Of a stretch of DNA of 64,000 bases, positions 24,018-33,060 are shown in pieces; position 1 is the stretch's first letter; every line of letters starts with the position of its first letter. The position numbers and the translations under genes were made by a program. The notes under the pieces are model-generated. The model saw only the letters and a list, made by a program, of their open reading frames with translations, was not told the DNA's origin and searched no databases. This DNA comes from Bullifex porci (GTDB lineage: Bacteria > Spirochaetota > Spirochaetia > Sphaerochaetales > Sphaerochaetaceae), in assembly GCF_009695635.1 (NCBI RefSeq), contig NZ_VUNN01000003.1, positions 62,001-126,000 on the forward strand. Reading direction: 5' to 3'.

Positions 24018-25844
24018 ATGTTTGAAGAATTAGAAAGCTTTAGGGTCTTAGGGTTATCAGATAAGACTCTTGAAGCACTTAGTGAAAAAGGCTTTAGTGA
24101 GCCTACAGATATCCAAAGAGAGTGTATCCCTCTTTTACTTGAAAACAAATTAGATGTAATAGGTCAGGCTAGAACAGGCACAGGTAAAACTGCTGCATTT
24201 GCGCTCCCTATTCTAGAGACTATTGATGAAAAGGATAAATCAACACAGGCATTAATATTAGCTCCAACAAGAGAGCTAGCAATGCAGGTCGCCTCTGAAA
24301 TTGATTCCTTAAAGGGAAAGAGAGAGATTAGTGTTGATGCTATCTATGGTGGTACATCCTATGAAAACCAATTTAAAAAGCTAAAAAAGGGATTACAAAT
24401 TGTTGTAGGAACTCCAGGAAGAATCCAAGACCACCTCGATAGAGGTACTCTCGATATATCTAAGATTTCTTTTGCTGTATTAGATGAAGCAGATGAAATG
24501 CTTGATATGGGCTTTGTTGAGGACATTGAAAAGATTTTAGCAAACAGCCCTAAGGATAAGAGGATGCTCTTATTCTCTGCTACTATGCCAGACCCTATTC
24601 TACGCTTAGCAGAGAACTTCATGAGGGATTACACAGTTGTTAGAATTAAAAAACAGGAATCAGAAGAGGTCTTAACAGAGCAATATTACTATGACTTAAG
24701 AGAGAGCGATAAGATGGAAGCCCTCTGTCGTATCATAGATTATAGTGATGATTTCTATGGAATCGTATTTTGTAAGACTAAGGTTCAATGCGAAGAAATT
24801 GGTAGAAAGCTCTCAGAGAGAGGATATAACGCAGAGGCTCTTCATGGTGATCTTTCTCAAAAGCAAAGAGAGATAATACTACAAAACCTAAGAGACCATA
24901 AGATTAAAATTCTAGTTGCTACAGATGTTGCTGCTAGAGGTATCGATGTTCAAGAGCTTACTCATGTAATTAACTTTACAATACCTCAGGATCCTGAGGT
25001 ATATATCCACAGAATAGGAAGAACAGGTAGAGCTGGTAAAAAAGGAACTGCTATTACCTTTGTAACTCCATCTGAAGCAAGAAAGTTTGGCTTTATCAAA
25101 AGAATTAGTAGGATGAGTATTGAAAAAGGTACATTACCTTCAAGCAATGATATCATCTTAAAGAAGAAGGAAAGAATCCTTGATAAGGTTAGAGCTTCCT
25201 TTAAGGAGCAAGCAATAGAGTATGAGGAAATTGCTGCAAATCTATTAGAAGAAGAGGATAGCTTTGTAATCGTAAAATCCCTTTTAAAGCTCCTTTATAA
25301 AAATGAACTCGATAAGAGCCAGTACCATACAATTAGAAGCTTAGAGAAGCCTCAGGATAAAAAGAAGAAGGCTAAGGATGATAAGGCTATCGATGATTGC
25401 GGTACAACAAGACTCTTTATCGCTATGGGTAGAAAGGATGGTTTAACTAAACGTCTACTTGCTAACATGCTTATTGAACGTTGTAGAGTTAGAGATGAAG
25501 ATATCCAAAATATCGAAGTAATGGATGAATTCAGCTTTATCAACGTTCCTAGTATGTATGCAGATTTAATAATAAATGCTTTCAAAACACGTGGTGAAAA
25601 AGGAAAGCCACTTATTGTTAAAGCTAAGGCTGAAAAGGAAAGTAAAAAGCCAATAAAGGTTTCTAAGAAATCAAATACACAGACCTCTATCAGACGAAGT
25701 AGAAGAAAGTGGGAGGATGATATCCAGCCTTATGGCAGAGATAGTAGAGATGACGATGATGATTTTGATATCAAGAGAAATCATCCTCCTAAGAAGAAGC
25801 CACATGGCAAATATAATATCAATAAGAAAGCTAAGAAGCATTAA
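24018..25844 (+). CDS. deaD: DEAD-box RNA helicase (DeaD/CsdA-like)
   Basis: A 608-residue ATP-dependent RNA helicase. Motifs in order: Q motif near GFSEPTDIQ, Walker A ARTGTGKT, PTRELA, DEAD within VLDEADEMLDMGF, SAT, and HRIGRTGRAG. After the two RecA domains a DbpA-type RNA-binding domain follows (TRLFIAMGRKDGLTKRLLANM, about residues 460-530). The tail is very basic and Arg/Lys-rich, which would add non-specific RNA binding. It acts in ribosome assembly and cold-stress RNA remodelling. AAGGA lies upstream of the ATG; a terminator follows. Confidence 0.93.
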   Translation: MFEELESFRVLGLSDKTLEALSEKGFSEPTDIQRECIPLLLENKLDVIGQARTGTGKTAAFALPILETIDEKDKSTQALILAPTRELAMQVASEIDSLKGKREISVDAIYGGTSYENQFKKLKKGLQIVVGTPGRIQDHLDRGTLDISKISFAVLDEADEMLDMGFVEDIEKILANSPKDKRMLLFSATMPDPILRLAENFMRDYTVVRIKKQESEEVLTEQYYYDLRESDKMEALCRIIDYSDDFYGIVFCKTKVQCEEIGRKLSERGYNAEALHGDLSQKQREIILQNLRDHKIKILVATDVAARGIDVQELTHVINFTIPQDPEVYIHRIGRTGRAGKKGTAITFVTPSEARKFGFIKRISRMSIEKGTLPSSNDIILKKKERILDKVRASFKEQAIEYEEIAANLLEEEDSFVIVKSLLKLLYKNELDKSQYHTIRSLEKPQDKKKKAKDDKAIDDCGTTRLFIAMGRKDGLTKRLLANMLIERCRVRDEDIQNIEVMDEFSFINVPSMYADLIINAFKTRGEKGKPLIVKAKAEKESKKPIKVSKKSNTQTSIRRSRRKWEDDIQPYGRDSRDDDDDFDIKRNHPPKKKPHGKYNINKKAKKH

Positions 25845-25848
25845 AGTA

Positions 25849-25876
25849 AGAGCCCTGAAACCAGGGCTCTAATATT
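25849..25876. terminator. Bidirectional intrinsic terminator
   Basis: A perfect 9-bp stem (25849-25857 with 25862-25870, loop AAAC) between deaD and the converging patatin gene. Confidence 0.85.
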
Positions 25877-27898
25877 TTATTTAGTAATTGCAAACCTTAT
25901 AGAGAAGATGTAATCCTGCATTAATGAATCATATCCAACTCTCAAGGTTAGAGGGAATTTCTGTAATCCTATTAATGAAAGCAGGAATTGAAGCTCTACA
26001 CCAGCATTAATACCAGGTGTCTTACCATTATAGAATAAGAAGTCACAGTAGGCACTAAGCTCAAGGTACTCAGCCATCAACAGCTCTCCAAAGGTAGGAC
26101 TCTTAGTAAAGGCATATCCAATTGATAGTGGTACTACAATCATATACTTTTGGTTAATACCCTTCTCTACCTCATCATCATAGCGTGAGGTCTCCATTAT
26201 ATCGGTATTATTAGTCAAGAACCCATCTACAGCATAGATTTGAACGCCATTTCTACCATCTAAAGCAAATCGAGTAAGTGTGCCAATATCTAAGTAGAAG
26301 TTTTGATTTGGAATAAAATAGATTCTAGTAGAGGCACCCACCTGTCCATAGTGTCTTTGGAAGGAATCTAGCTTATACATCGAAACAAGATAACCTAGAT
26401 GAAGATTAATATTACAAATATTTGTATAGATAGTGCTTTGGAGCCTACAGGATAGTAGATTCTGATCCTTATTACTACCCTTATCTACTTCATTATACAT
26501 TTCAAAGGCCTGGTTAAACTGTAAAGAAATAATATCATTTGAATAGAACTTCCAGTCAAAGCCCTCTCTTAAATATAAAGAAGGGATATACCACTGCTTT
26601 GGGTTATCAAAGGTAAAGGCACCATATAGTGATAATCTTAAGCTATTAATTGGATAGATATTTGCTCCAATACTCAATAAAGGAGATGAGCTCTGATGCT
26701 TATTAGCAGTTACATTGAATGCTCCTCCTAATAGTGCAGAAAGCTCTATAAACTTATATTTCCAAGAATACTCAAGACCAACATCAAAGTAATCCCTTAA
26801 ATAGTATGGATAATCATTTCCTTGGAAGCTATAAACACCTAAGGAAAGAGTTTGTGTTGGTTCACTTTGTTCAATTCGAGAGAAATAATATTGGTTCTTT
26901 ATGATCTTATTGATTCTCTCATCAAATACTCCCCTATTATAGAGAATTTCATCACTAAGACCATTATGATATAGAGCTTTTATTTCCTCCTCATGCTCTT
27001 TAGCACTCTCATATCCAATTTCAGCCATTTCAGCAGCTGCAGAGAACTCCATAAAGCTAAATTGCTCAACACCACAACGAATCCAAATCATCTTATCGCC
27101 ATACTCTCTAATATCAATAGCGGCATTTCTTCTCTTACCAATATCAAAGGCACCATTAATAATAGTGAGCATATTTTTAAGATTTAAATCTTCATTATCA
27201 TAGAAGGTAGTAGAAGCAATTACTGTATCAGAGAACTCATATGCAACAGAAATTGGTGCAAGAGTAATAATTCCTCCATCAATTAAAAGATGACCCTTAT
27301 ATTCTTGAGGTGGGAAATAAGCTGGAAGAGCAAATGATGATACTAAAATATCTGCAAAGTTTCCCTCACAGATTCTTATCTCACGCTTTGTTACTAAATC
27401 CTGGCAAATAACCATTACAGGAATTGCTAAATCCTCAATATTAAAATCTGTCCCTACTACAGATTGAATAAGTCCCTTAAAGCCTGTTGGATCCAAGATA
27501 CCACCATTAAGTGGAGCTGTCATCTTAAAGAAGGTAGATAACTCACCTGAAGTAATAACAGATAATATTTGGTCAGAGGATAAGCCAGCAGCATATAGCA
27601 TACCAATTATAGAGCCCATCGAATTCGATACTATATAATCAGGCTCGACGCCCTCCTCTTCTAGATATTTTAAAACACCTAAGTGAGCAAATGCTCTTGC
27701 AGACCCTCCAGTTAATACTAATCCTATTGGATCTCTTTCCCCATTTGTACGTTCCAATATTCTTTCTCTAAACTGAGCTTCTCCATAGCTTATTGGGATA
27801 TCAGAGTAAACGATATCTCCAATTGTTGATTGTTCTTCAGCAAATATGGAAAAGCTTAGAAATAGAGCTAATAGTAAAATAACAACACCTTTTCGCAT
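25877..27898 (-). CDS. Patatin-like phospholipase with C-terminal barrel domain
   Basis: A 673-residue exported protein: signal peptide (first 20 residues, ending IFA), then a patatin-like hydrolase at about residues 55-300. The oxyanion segment is GGSARAFAHLG (64-74), the nucleophile Ser93 is in SNSMG, and the catalytic Asp207 is in DGG. The nucleophile elbow has Ser in place of the first Gly of GxSxG. Residues from about 340 to the end are alternating beta strands resembling an Omp85-type barrel, the architecture of PlpD-like type Vd secreted lipases. It is probably outer-membrane anchored. GGAG precedes the start. Confidence 0.8.
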   Translation of the reverse strand: MRKGVVILLLALFLSFSIFAEEQSTIGDIVYSDIPISYGEAQFRERILERTNGERDPIGLVLTGGSARAFAHLGVLKYLEEEGVEPDYIVSNSMGSIIGMLYAAGLSSDQILSVITSGELSTFFKMTAPLNGGILDPTGFKGLIQSVVGTDFNIEDLAIPVMVICQDLVTKREIRICEGNFADILVSSFALPAYFPPQEYKGHLLIDGGIITLAPISVAYEFSDTVIASTTFYDNEDLNLKNMLTIINGAFDIGKRRNAAIDIREYGDKMIWIRCGVEQFSFMEFSAAAEMAEIGYESAKEHEEEIKALYHNGLSDEILYNRGVFDERINKIIKNQYYFSRIEQSEPTQTLSLGVYSFQGNDYPYYLRDYFDVGLEYSWKYKFIELSALLGGAFNVTANKHQSSSPLLSIGANIYPINSLRLSLYGAFTFDNPKQWYIPSLYLREGFDWKFYSNDIISLQFNQAFEMYNEVDKGSNKDQNLLSCRLQSTIYTNICNINLHLGYLVSMYKLDSFQRHYGQVGASTRIYFIPNQNFYLDIGTLTRFALDGRNGVQIYAVDGFLTNNTDIMETSRYDDEVEKGINQKYMIVVPLSIGYAFTKSPTFGELLMAEYLELSAYCDFLFYNGKTPGINAGVELQFLLSLIGLQKFPLTLRVGYDSLMQDYIFSIRFAITK

Positions 27899-28024
27899 AC
27901 CATAAACCTTACTCCAAAGCTATAAAATATGCAATTAAATACCCACTTAATAAAAAAATAAAATATTACAATTAAAAAGAATATCCGAATTAGGTAAGAA
28001 TAGTGATAAAAAAATATCTCCTAC

Positions 28025-28054
28025 TTGATTATTAAGCTTTTTTCATTGTATTCT
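28025..28054 (+). promoter_or_regulatory. tRNA-Leu promoter
   Basis: TTGATT (28025-28030), 18-bp spacer, TATTCT (28049-28054), eleven bases before the tRNA. Confidence 0.6.
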
Positions 28055-28065
28055 TTTCAAGAAAT

Positions 28066-28149
28066 GCCGGCATGGCGAAATAGGTAGACGCAGTAGACTC
28101 AAAATCTGCCGGTAGCAATACCATATCGGTTCAATTCCGATTGCCGGTA
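28066..28149 (+). tRNA. tRNA-Leu (anticodon CAA)
   Basis: Class II tRNA of 84 bases. The acceptor GCCGGCA pairs with TGCCGGT, the anticodon stem GTAGA/TCTGC encloses CTCAAAA (anticodon CAA), a long variable arm GGTA-GCAA-TACC follows, and the T arm is ATCGG-TTCAATT-CCGAT. Discriminator A; no encoded CCA. Confidence 0.95.
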
Positions 28150-28157
28150 CTTTAATT

Positions 28158-28193
28158 AAGTCAGAATTTGTTAAATCAAGTTCTGACTTTTTT
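28158..28193 (+). terminator. Intrinsic terminator of tRNA-Leu
   Basis: A 13-bp stem (28158-28170 with 28177-28189, loop TTAAAT) followed by T residues. Confidence 0.9.
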
Positions 28194-28273
28194 ATAGATC
28201 AATCCCATTTTTTGTAGAGTAATCGAATATCCTCAAACTAATATTTATAGGAAAAAATTAAAAAAAGTACGGA

Positions 28274-28741
28274 TTAGATACACCTCTCTAGGTATCTGCG
28301 GTATGTCTTGAAGCCGGACTTTTCATAGAATGAGAGTGCCTCCTCGTTAAATTCCCACATATTGAGCACTATTCTCTCAATACCTATTTTCTTTGCGTAA
28401 TTTTCAATGTATTTCATTATCGAACTTGCTACGCCCTGCCTTCTATGGTCCTTGTCTACGCATATCTCGTCGATATCAAGATAATCCCTTCCGCGCATGA
28501 AAAGCGTCTCTTTCTTATGGGCAACTGAAAAGATGCTATAGCCTACTATCCTGCTAGAATCTACGGCTACGACTATTTTACACTTTTCATTGTTCCAAAT
28601 ATCAACTAAGAAGTCTTGAAGCTCCTTGCTGAAGCCTTCCTTGAAGAACTCTGGCTTTCCCTTTGTGTGGAGGTCGTTGACTTGCTTTCTCAGAACGTTG
28701 ATTTCATCTAGCTCAGTATATTCTGCAAGTCTTATTTCCAT
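28274..28741 (-). CDS. GNAT family N-acetyltransferase
   Basis: A 155-residue GNAT enzyme: the acetyl-CoA pyrophosphate loop is DKDHRRQGVASSIMKY, followed by the C-terminal VLNMWEFNEEALSFYEKSGF typical of the fold. It transfers an acetyl group to an unknown amine. AAGGAAAG lies upstream of the ATG. Codon use looks somewhat more G/C-rich than flanking genes, and it sits next to a tRNA-Leu gene, a common integration point, so transfer is possible. Confidence 0.85.
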   Translation of the reverse strand: MEIRLAEYTELDEINVLRKQVNDLHTKGKPEFFKEGFSKELQDFLVDIWNNEKCKIVVAVDSSRIVGYSIFSVAHKKETLFMRGRDYLDIDEICVDKDHRRQGVASSIMKYIENYAKKIGIERIVLNMWEFNEEALSFYEKSGFKTYRRYLERCI

Positions 28742-29001
28742 TTTACTTTCCTTGCTTCATTCTTACATAGAATTGAACCATCTGTCCACAACCAGGCTAT
28801 GACAGTTAGAGAGCATAAGAAAAGGAGACATTGAATAATATTAATAATTAACGACAGCCCTTTTTGTTGCATGCTTTTTGAAAAAACAGAAAGAATTAAA
28901 TTGTTCTCTTCTGCTACTTCCTCTACAGTAGTTGTACATGAAATAAAGCAAAAACTATCAAATAAATTAATCTTCTCATCAACAAACCTTTCTAAAGCAT
29001 A
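28742..29001. other. Gene-poor gap, possible gene remnant
   Basis: No complete gene is seen. On the minus strand one frame stays open for roughly 80 codons up to the GNAT start region and contains a hydrophobic segment, but it has no ATG, GTG or TTG start near its 5' end. It may be the decayed 3' part of a membrane-protein gene. Confidence 0.25.
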
Positions 29002-29802
29002 TTAAGAATTAGGACCTTTAGAGTTTGTATGGATAGTGCACCCTTTCTTTGGATATTGAGTATTATTTAAAACATCTGCATTAGCTTGATTAATATAAAT
29101 ATCCTTTAATTTATTGCATAGGCCAAAAGAATACTCACCAATAGAAGTTACAGTTGAAGGAATTACTACATATGCTAACGAACCACAATCATAGAAGCAA
29201 TCCTCACCTATTGTTTTTACCCCCTCTGGAATTTTAATATATTGTAAGCTCTTACAATTTAGAAAAGTATTATCATCAATGGTTCTTACACTATTTGGGA
29301 TATTAATAGTTTTTAAGCTTGTACATGAAGAAAATGCACTATCATTAATACTTGTAACATTATTATGAATATTAACCTCAGTTAAGCTTTCACACTCATC
29401 AAAAAGATAGCGATTTATTTCAGTTACTTTATTTGGAATAGTAATACTCTCAAGACCACTACACTTCATAAAAGCACCAACGCCTATAGTTTTTATGCTT
29501 TCAGGAAGATCTATAGTTTTAATTTTATTACAATACATACAGGCGTAATCACAAATTGTTTCAACACTATTTGGAATTGTAATTTTAGTAAGTCTTGTGC
29601 AGTCATAAAATGCTTTTTCTCCAATTGTTTTAATACCATCAGGGATAACTATTTCAGTAGCTCTTCTTCCTGCATCGGTTACTCCCTCAACGCAATCACC
29701 GTTAATAATTAATTGCTGTGTAGCTGATACCATTAATTGATCATTACATCCAACTAATAAGAGTGAAACAATAATTAGGATAAAAATAAGACCTCTTTTC
29801 AT
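29002..29802 (-). CDS. BspA-like leucine-rich-repeat lipoprotein
   Basis: A 266-residue surface-type lipoprotein. The signal peptide ends in the lipobox LLVGC (Cys19). The rest is about eight tandem 23-residue LRR_5 (TpLRR/BspA) repeats of the pattern LxxITIPxSVxxIGxxAFxxC. Such proteins in Treponema and Tannerella bind host proteins or other cells. AGGAG precedes the ATG. The repeats are regular and the frame is intact, so it looks functional. Confidence 0.9.
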   Translation of the reverse strand: MKRGLIFILIIVSLLLVGCNDQLMVSATQQLIINGDCVEGVTDAGRRATEIVIPDGIKTIGEKAFYDCTRLTKITIPNSVETICDYACMYCNKIKTIDLPESIKTIGVGAFMKCSGLESITIPNKVTEINRYLFDECESLTEVNIHNNVTSINDSAFSSCTSLKTINIPNSVRTIDDNTFLNCKSLQYIKIPEGVKTIGEDCFYDCGSLAYVVIPSTVTSIGEYSFGLCNKLKDIYINQANADVLNNTQYPKKGCTIHTNSKGPNS

Positions 29803-29904
29803 AAAGCTCTCCTATAGCTAATTACATACAATAATTTACTATATTTTAAAACCAAAATATACTTTTTTAACTTTTATATATCTTTAAGAGCTTTAGAATT
29901 GGGG

Positions 29905-29940
29905 TTAAAAAATTTACCCACAGGCAAAAGCCTATGGGTA
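29905..29940 (-). terminator. Intrinsic terminator downstream of gldA
   Basis: ACCCACAGGC (29916-29925) pairs with GCCTATGGGT (29930-29939) with one mismatch, loop AAAA, followed on the minus strand by a run of T residues. Confidence 0.75.
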
Positions 29941-29947
29941 TAAGTAG

Positions 29948-31045
29948 TTATTTTGCTAATGCAAGCTTTCCAAGAGCATCAGCCTGCTTAATTGCATCGT
30001 AAAGCTCTATTGGCTCAACATCACCAGCAAGGTTATGAATTGTTTCACCTGGAGCACATGCATTCTTTGCAATAGTCATGATTTGCTCATCTGTTATCTC
30101 ACCAATCTCAGCTAATGTAACTGGTAGTCCAACCTCTAAGCAGAAGCTTTGAACATCATCAAACTCTTCCTTAGTAGCACCCTCTAAAACTAGCTGAACA
30201 AGAGTTCCGAAGGCTACACAGCAGCCATGGTCAGCATGCTTAATACCAAGTGAAGTTACACCATTATAAAATGAGTGAGCAGCTGCACAGTTTACGTTAT
30301 CAGCACCTACACCAGAAAGATAAACATTTGCTTCAACAATATTTTCTAAAGCTGGAGTTACTGCATGTACCTTACAAGCCTCTATAGCCTGCTTACCATA
30401 TGCGCGGAGTGTATCGTAGCAAAGTCTAGCAAGTGCCTGTCCTGCTCTAGTAATACCTGTTCCCTCCAAGCTTGAGGACTCAGTTCTAATAGAAGCTCTA
30501 CCCTCAAAGTAGGTTCCAAGAGCATCACCCATACCAGCAATTAAGAACTTTACTGGCGCATTTGCAATAATTGTTGTATCAACCATTACTGCATCAGGGT
30601 TTGTTGGATAGAACAAATAGCGATCAAAGCTATGGTCATCATTATAAATAACAGATAAGCCTGTGCAAGGTGCATCTGTTGCTGCAACTGTTGGAAGAAT
30701 TACAATGTGCTTTCCAGTGTAATAAGCTGTAGCCTTTGCTGTATCAACGGCACTACCACCACCTACAGCAACTACTGTATCTATCTTATCCTCTTCAACG
30801 ATAGCCATCATCTTCTTGATTTCACCATTACTTGAAATACCACCAAAGATTTCATAACGGCGATAGTCATCAGAGGTACCAAAGCTCTTCTCAAGCTTTT
30901 CATGACAAGCCTTATAGCCACTATTTGAACAAACAAATAGCCAACGCTTGCCCATGTATTCCATCTCTTTGTGGAACTGCAAAAGGGCATCTCTACCCTG
31001 TACATACTTTAGAGGCTCTCTCATAGCCCTAAGCATCTTCATCAT
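29948..31045 (-). CDS. gldA: Glycerol dehydrogenase-like iron/zinc alcohol dehydrogenase
   Basis: A 365-residue NAD-dependent dehydrogenase of the GldA branch. The NAD-binding site is VVAVGGGSAVDTAKA, and ILPTVAATDAPCTGLSVIY is the family signature. Metal ligands are Asp in GMGDALGTY, His in AAAHSFYNG and His in KHADHGCCVAFG. GldA oxidises glycerol to dihydroxyacetone, but relatives act on other polyols, so the substrate is not certain. GGAGG lies eight bases upstream of the first ATG. It is divergent from the hexuronate operon. Confidence 0.85.
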   Translation of the reverse strand: MMKMLRAMREPLKYVQGRDALLQFHKEMEYMGKRWLFVCSNSGYKACHEKLEKSFGTSDDYRRYEIFGGISSNGEIKKMMAIVEEDKIDTVVAVGGGSAVDTAKATAYYTGKHIVILPTVAATDAPCTGLSVIYNDDHSFDRYLFYPTNPDAVMVDTTIIANAPVKFLIAGMGDALGTYFEGRASIRTESSSLEGTGITRAGQALARLCYDTLRAYGKQAIEACKVHAVTPALENIVEANVYLSGVGADNVNCAAAHSFYNGVTSLGIKHADHGCCVAFGTLVQLVLEGATKEEFDDVQSFCLEVGLPVTLAEIGEITDEQIMTIAKNACAPGETIHNLAGDVEPIELYDAIKQADALGKLALAK

Positions 31046-31293
31046 AGCATTATCCTCCTAGAGAAAAATCTATATATTTTTATCGATAAGAAAATATATC
31101 TATTTAACAGATGTGTAAACTATAAAACAAAAAATTTTCATAAAAATTTAAAATTTTTATACAAACTTAATTTTAAAACACATTTAAAAGCGTTGTATTC
31201 ACTATAAAATATATTAAAATACTAAAATATCAGTTGACAATATACTTATATAATATGAAAATAGACGTATAAACAACGGAGGATTTTCCCATT
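31046..31293. other. Divergent regulatory region gldA/uxuA
   Basis: 248 bases of very A+T-rich DNA without a gene. A perfect TTGACA lies at 31234-31239, but the nearby TATAAT (31249-31254) is only nine bases away, so they are not a standard pair. TTGTAT with a downstream TAAAAT (16-bp spacing) is an alternative. Operators for the GntR regulator are likely here but I could not define one. Confidence 0.4.
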
Positions 31294-32370
31294 ATGAGAA
31301 TGACATTAAGATGGTATGGCCCAGGATTCGATTCAGTAACACTCGAACAGATTAAGCAAATTCCAGGTGTTACAGGTGTAATCACAACTCTTTACGATGT
31401 TCCAGCAGGTGATGAATGGACATATGACAGAGTAAAAGGCTTAAAGGATATCGTAGAAGCTGCAGGCTTAAAGATTGAGGGTATTGAAAGTATTAATATC
31501 CATGACTCAATTAAGATTGGTACTCCTGATAGAGATAAATACATTGATAACTATATTAAATCACTTGAAGCTGTAGGTAAGAATGATATTCACATGGTTT
31601 GCTACAACTTCATGCCTGTATTTGACTGGACACGTACAGATCTTGCAAAGATGCGACCAGATGGATCAACAGTACTTGCATATGACCAAAAGGTTGTTGA
31701 CACAATTGATCCTCAGACCTTTTTCAATCAAACAACAGATAATTCAAATGGCTTCGTAATGCCAGGATGGGAACCAGAAAGACTTGCACATGTTCATAAG
31801 CTCTTTGATGCATATAAGGATGTAACATCAGATAAGCTCTTTGATAACCTTGTATATTTCTTAAATGCTATCGGACCTGTTTGTGAGAAATACGACATCA
31901 AGATGGCTATCCATCCAGATGATCCAGCATGGCCAGTATTTAATCTTCCTAGAATCATTACAGGTAAGGAAGCTATTTTAAAGATGCTCAAGGCTGTTGA
32001 TAAGCCATATAACGGAATTACACTTTGTATGGGAAGCCTTGGAACTAATTTAAATAATGACCTTCCAGATATCATTCGCTCATGTAAGGGAAGAGTTCAT
32101 TTTGCTCACATTAGAAACCTACACCACTTTGCTCCAGGTGTATTTGAGGAAGCAGCTCACCTCTCTTCAGATGGTTCATTTGATATGTATGAAGCAGTTA
32201 AGGCTCTACATGATATCGGTTTTGATGGTCCAGCTCGTCCTGACCATGGAAGAACTATTTGGGGCGAAAAGTGTATGCCAGGCTATGGCTTATACGATAG
32301 AGCACTTGGTGCTATGTACATTCAGGGCCTTTGGGAAGCAATTGATAAAGCAGAAAAGCGTGGCGTATGA
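31294..32370 (+). CDS. uxuA: Mannonate dehydratase
   Basis: A 358-residue TIM-barrel enzyme that dehydrates D-mannonate to 2-keto-3-deoxygluconate in hexuronate breakdown. The start MRMTLRWYGPGFDSVTLEQI and PGVTGVITTLYDVPAGDEW are characteristic, as are KMAIHPDDPAWPVFNLPRI and RPDHGRTIWGE near the end, which hold the metal and substrate ligands. CGGAGG lies upstream of the ATG. First gene of a uxuA-gntR-uxuB operon; its end overlaps the regulator gene by four bases. Confidence 0.95.
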   Translation: MRMTLRWYGPGFDSVTLEQIKQIPGVTGVITTLYDVPAGDEWTYDRVKGLKDIVEAAGLKIEGIESINIHDSIKIGTPDRDKYIDNYIKSLEAVGKNDIHMVCYNFMPVFDWTRTDLAKMRPDGSTVLAYDQKVVDTIDPQTFFNQTTDNSNGFVMPGWEPERLAHVHKLFDAYKDVTSDKLFDNLVYFLNAIGPVCEKYDIKMAIHPDDPAWPVFNLPRIITGKEAILKMLKAVDKPYNGITLCMGSLGTNLNNDLPDIIRSCKGRVHFAHIRNLHHFAPGVFEEAAHLSSDGSFDMYEAVKALHDIGFDGPARPDHGRTIWGEKCMPGYGLYDRALGAMYIQGLWEAIDKAEKRGV

Positions 32371-33050
32371 AAAAGGATGATAGCAGAGCAAATATCTGGG
32401 TTTATAACCAGCTCAGAGAAAAAATAGAAACCCTGGAGCTAAAACCAGGGACAGAGCTTAATCTTACCGAGCTCTCTGATTCACTGGGGGTCTCACGATC
32501 CCCACTTAGAGATGCTCTGCTTCGTCTTGAACGTGATAGCCTTGTAGATATCTTTCCTCAAAAGGGAACACGAGTTAGTTTTCTTGATATTGCTGACATT
32601 AGACAAGAGAGATTCATGAGAACTAATCTTGAGCTTGGTGCTGTGTCTCGCTTTATGGATTTAAAGCTAAGTGACATAGAAAGGGAAGCTTATATCACAA
32701 GGCTTAAAGCAATTTTGCTTAAGCAGCACGCAGCCTTAATTAAAGGCTCCTTTATCGAATTTTTAAAAGCAGATGATGAGCTTCATTCAACATTTTATAG
32801 CGAGCTCGGATATGAAAGAGTCTATTCTGTTCTATATTCCCACACAGGAAATGAAAGAAGAATAAGACTTTTATCTAGTCTTGCAGGCACAATTGCAAAT
32901 GATGTTGAAGCTCAGCATGAGGAAATAATTGCTGCTATTGCAAGAAATGATAAGGAAGCTGTTTTAAAACTAGATAAAGAGCATCTTGATAAGATTGAAG
33001 ACGAATATCCAATGTTAATAGAAATGTTTGGAGAGTATTTCATAAAGTAA
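32367..33050 (+). CDS. GntR/FadR-family regulator of the hexuronate operon
   Basis: A 227-residue transcription factor with an N-terminal winged helix (NLTELSDSLGVSRSPLRDAL, residues about 32-51) and a C-terminal all-helical FCD ligand domain, as in UxuR/ExuR. Its place between uxuA and uxuB, overlapping the former by four bases, suggests it senses a hexuronate intermediate and represses this operon. Ligand and operator are inferred, not seen. Confidence 0.88.
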   Translation: MKKDDSRANIWVYNQLREKIETLELKPGTELNLTELSDSLGVSRSPLRDALLRLERDSLVDIFPQKGTRVSFLDIADIRQERFMRTNLELGAVSRFMDLKLSDIEREAYITRLKAILLKQHAALIKGSFIEFLKADDELHSTFYSELGYERVYSVLYSHTGNERRIRLLSSLAGTIANDVEAQHEEIIAAIARNDKEAVLKLDKEHLDKIEDEYPMLIEMFGEYFIK

Positions 33051-33060
33051 GGAGATAAAA

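Noticed and set aside
28742-28990. Small membrane-protein gene on the minus strand between the LRR and GNAT genes
   Set aside because: The frame is open for about 80 codons but has no start codon or ribosome-binding site at its 5' end, so it is at most a remnant.
31234-31254. Consensus promoter TTGACA...TATAAT upstream of uxuA
   Set aside because: The two hexamers are only nine bases apart, too close to act as one promoter.
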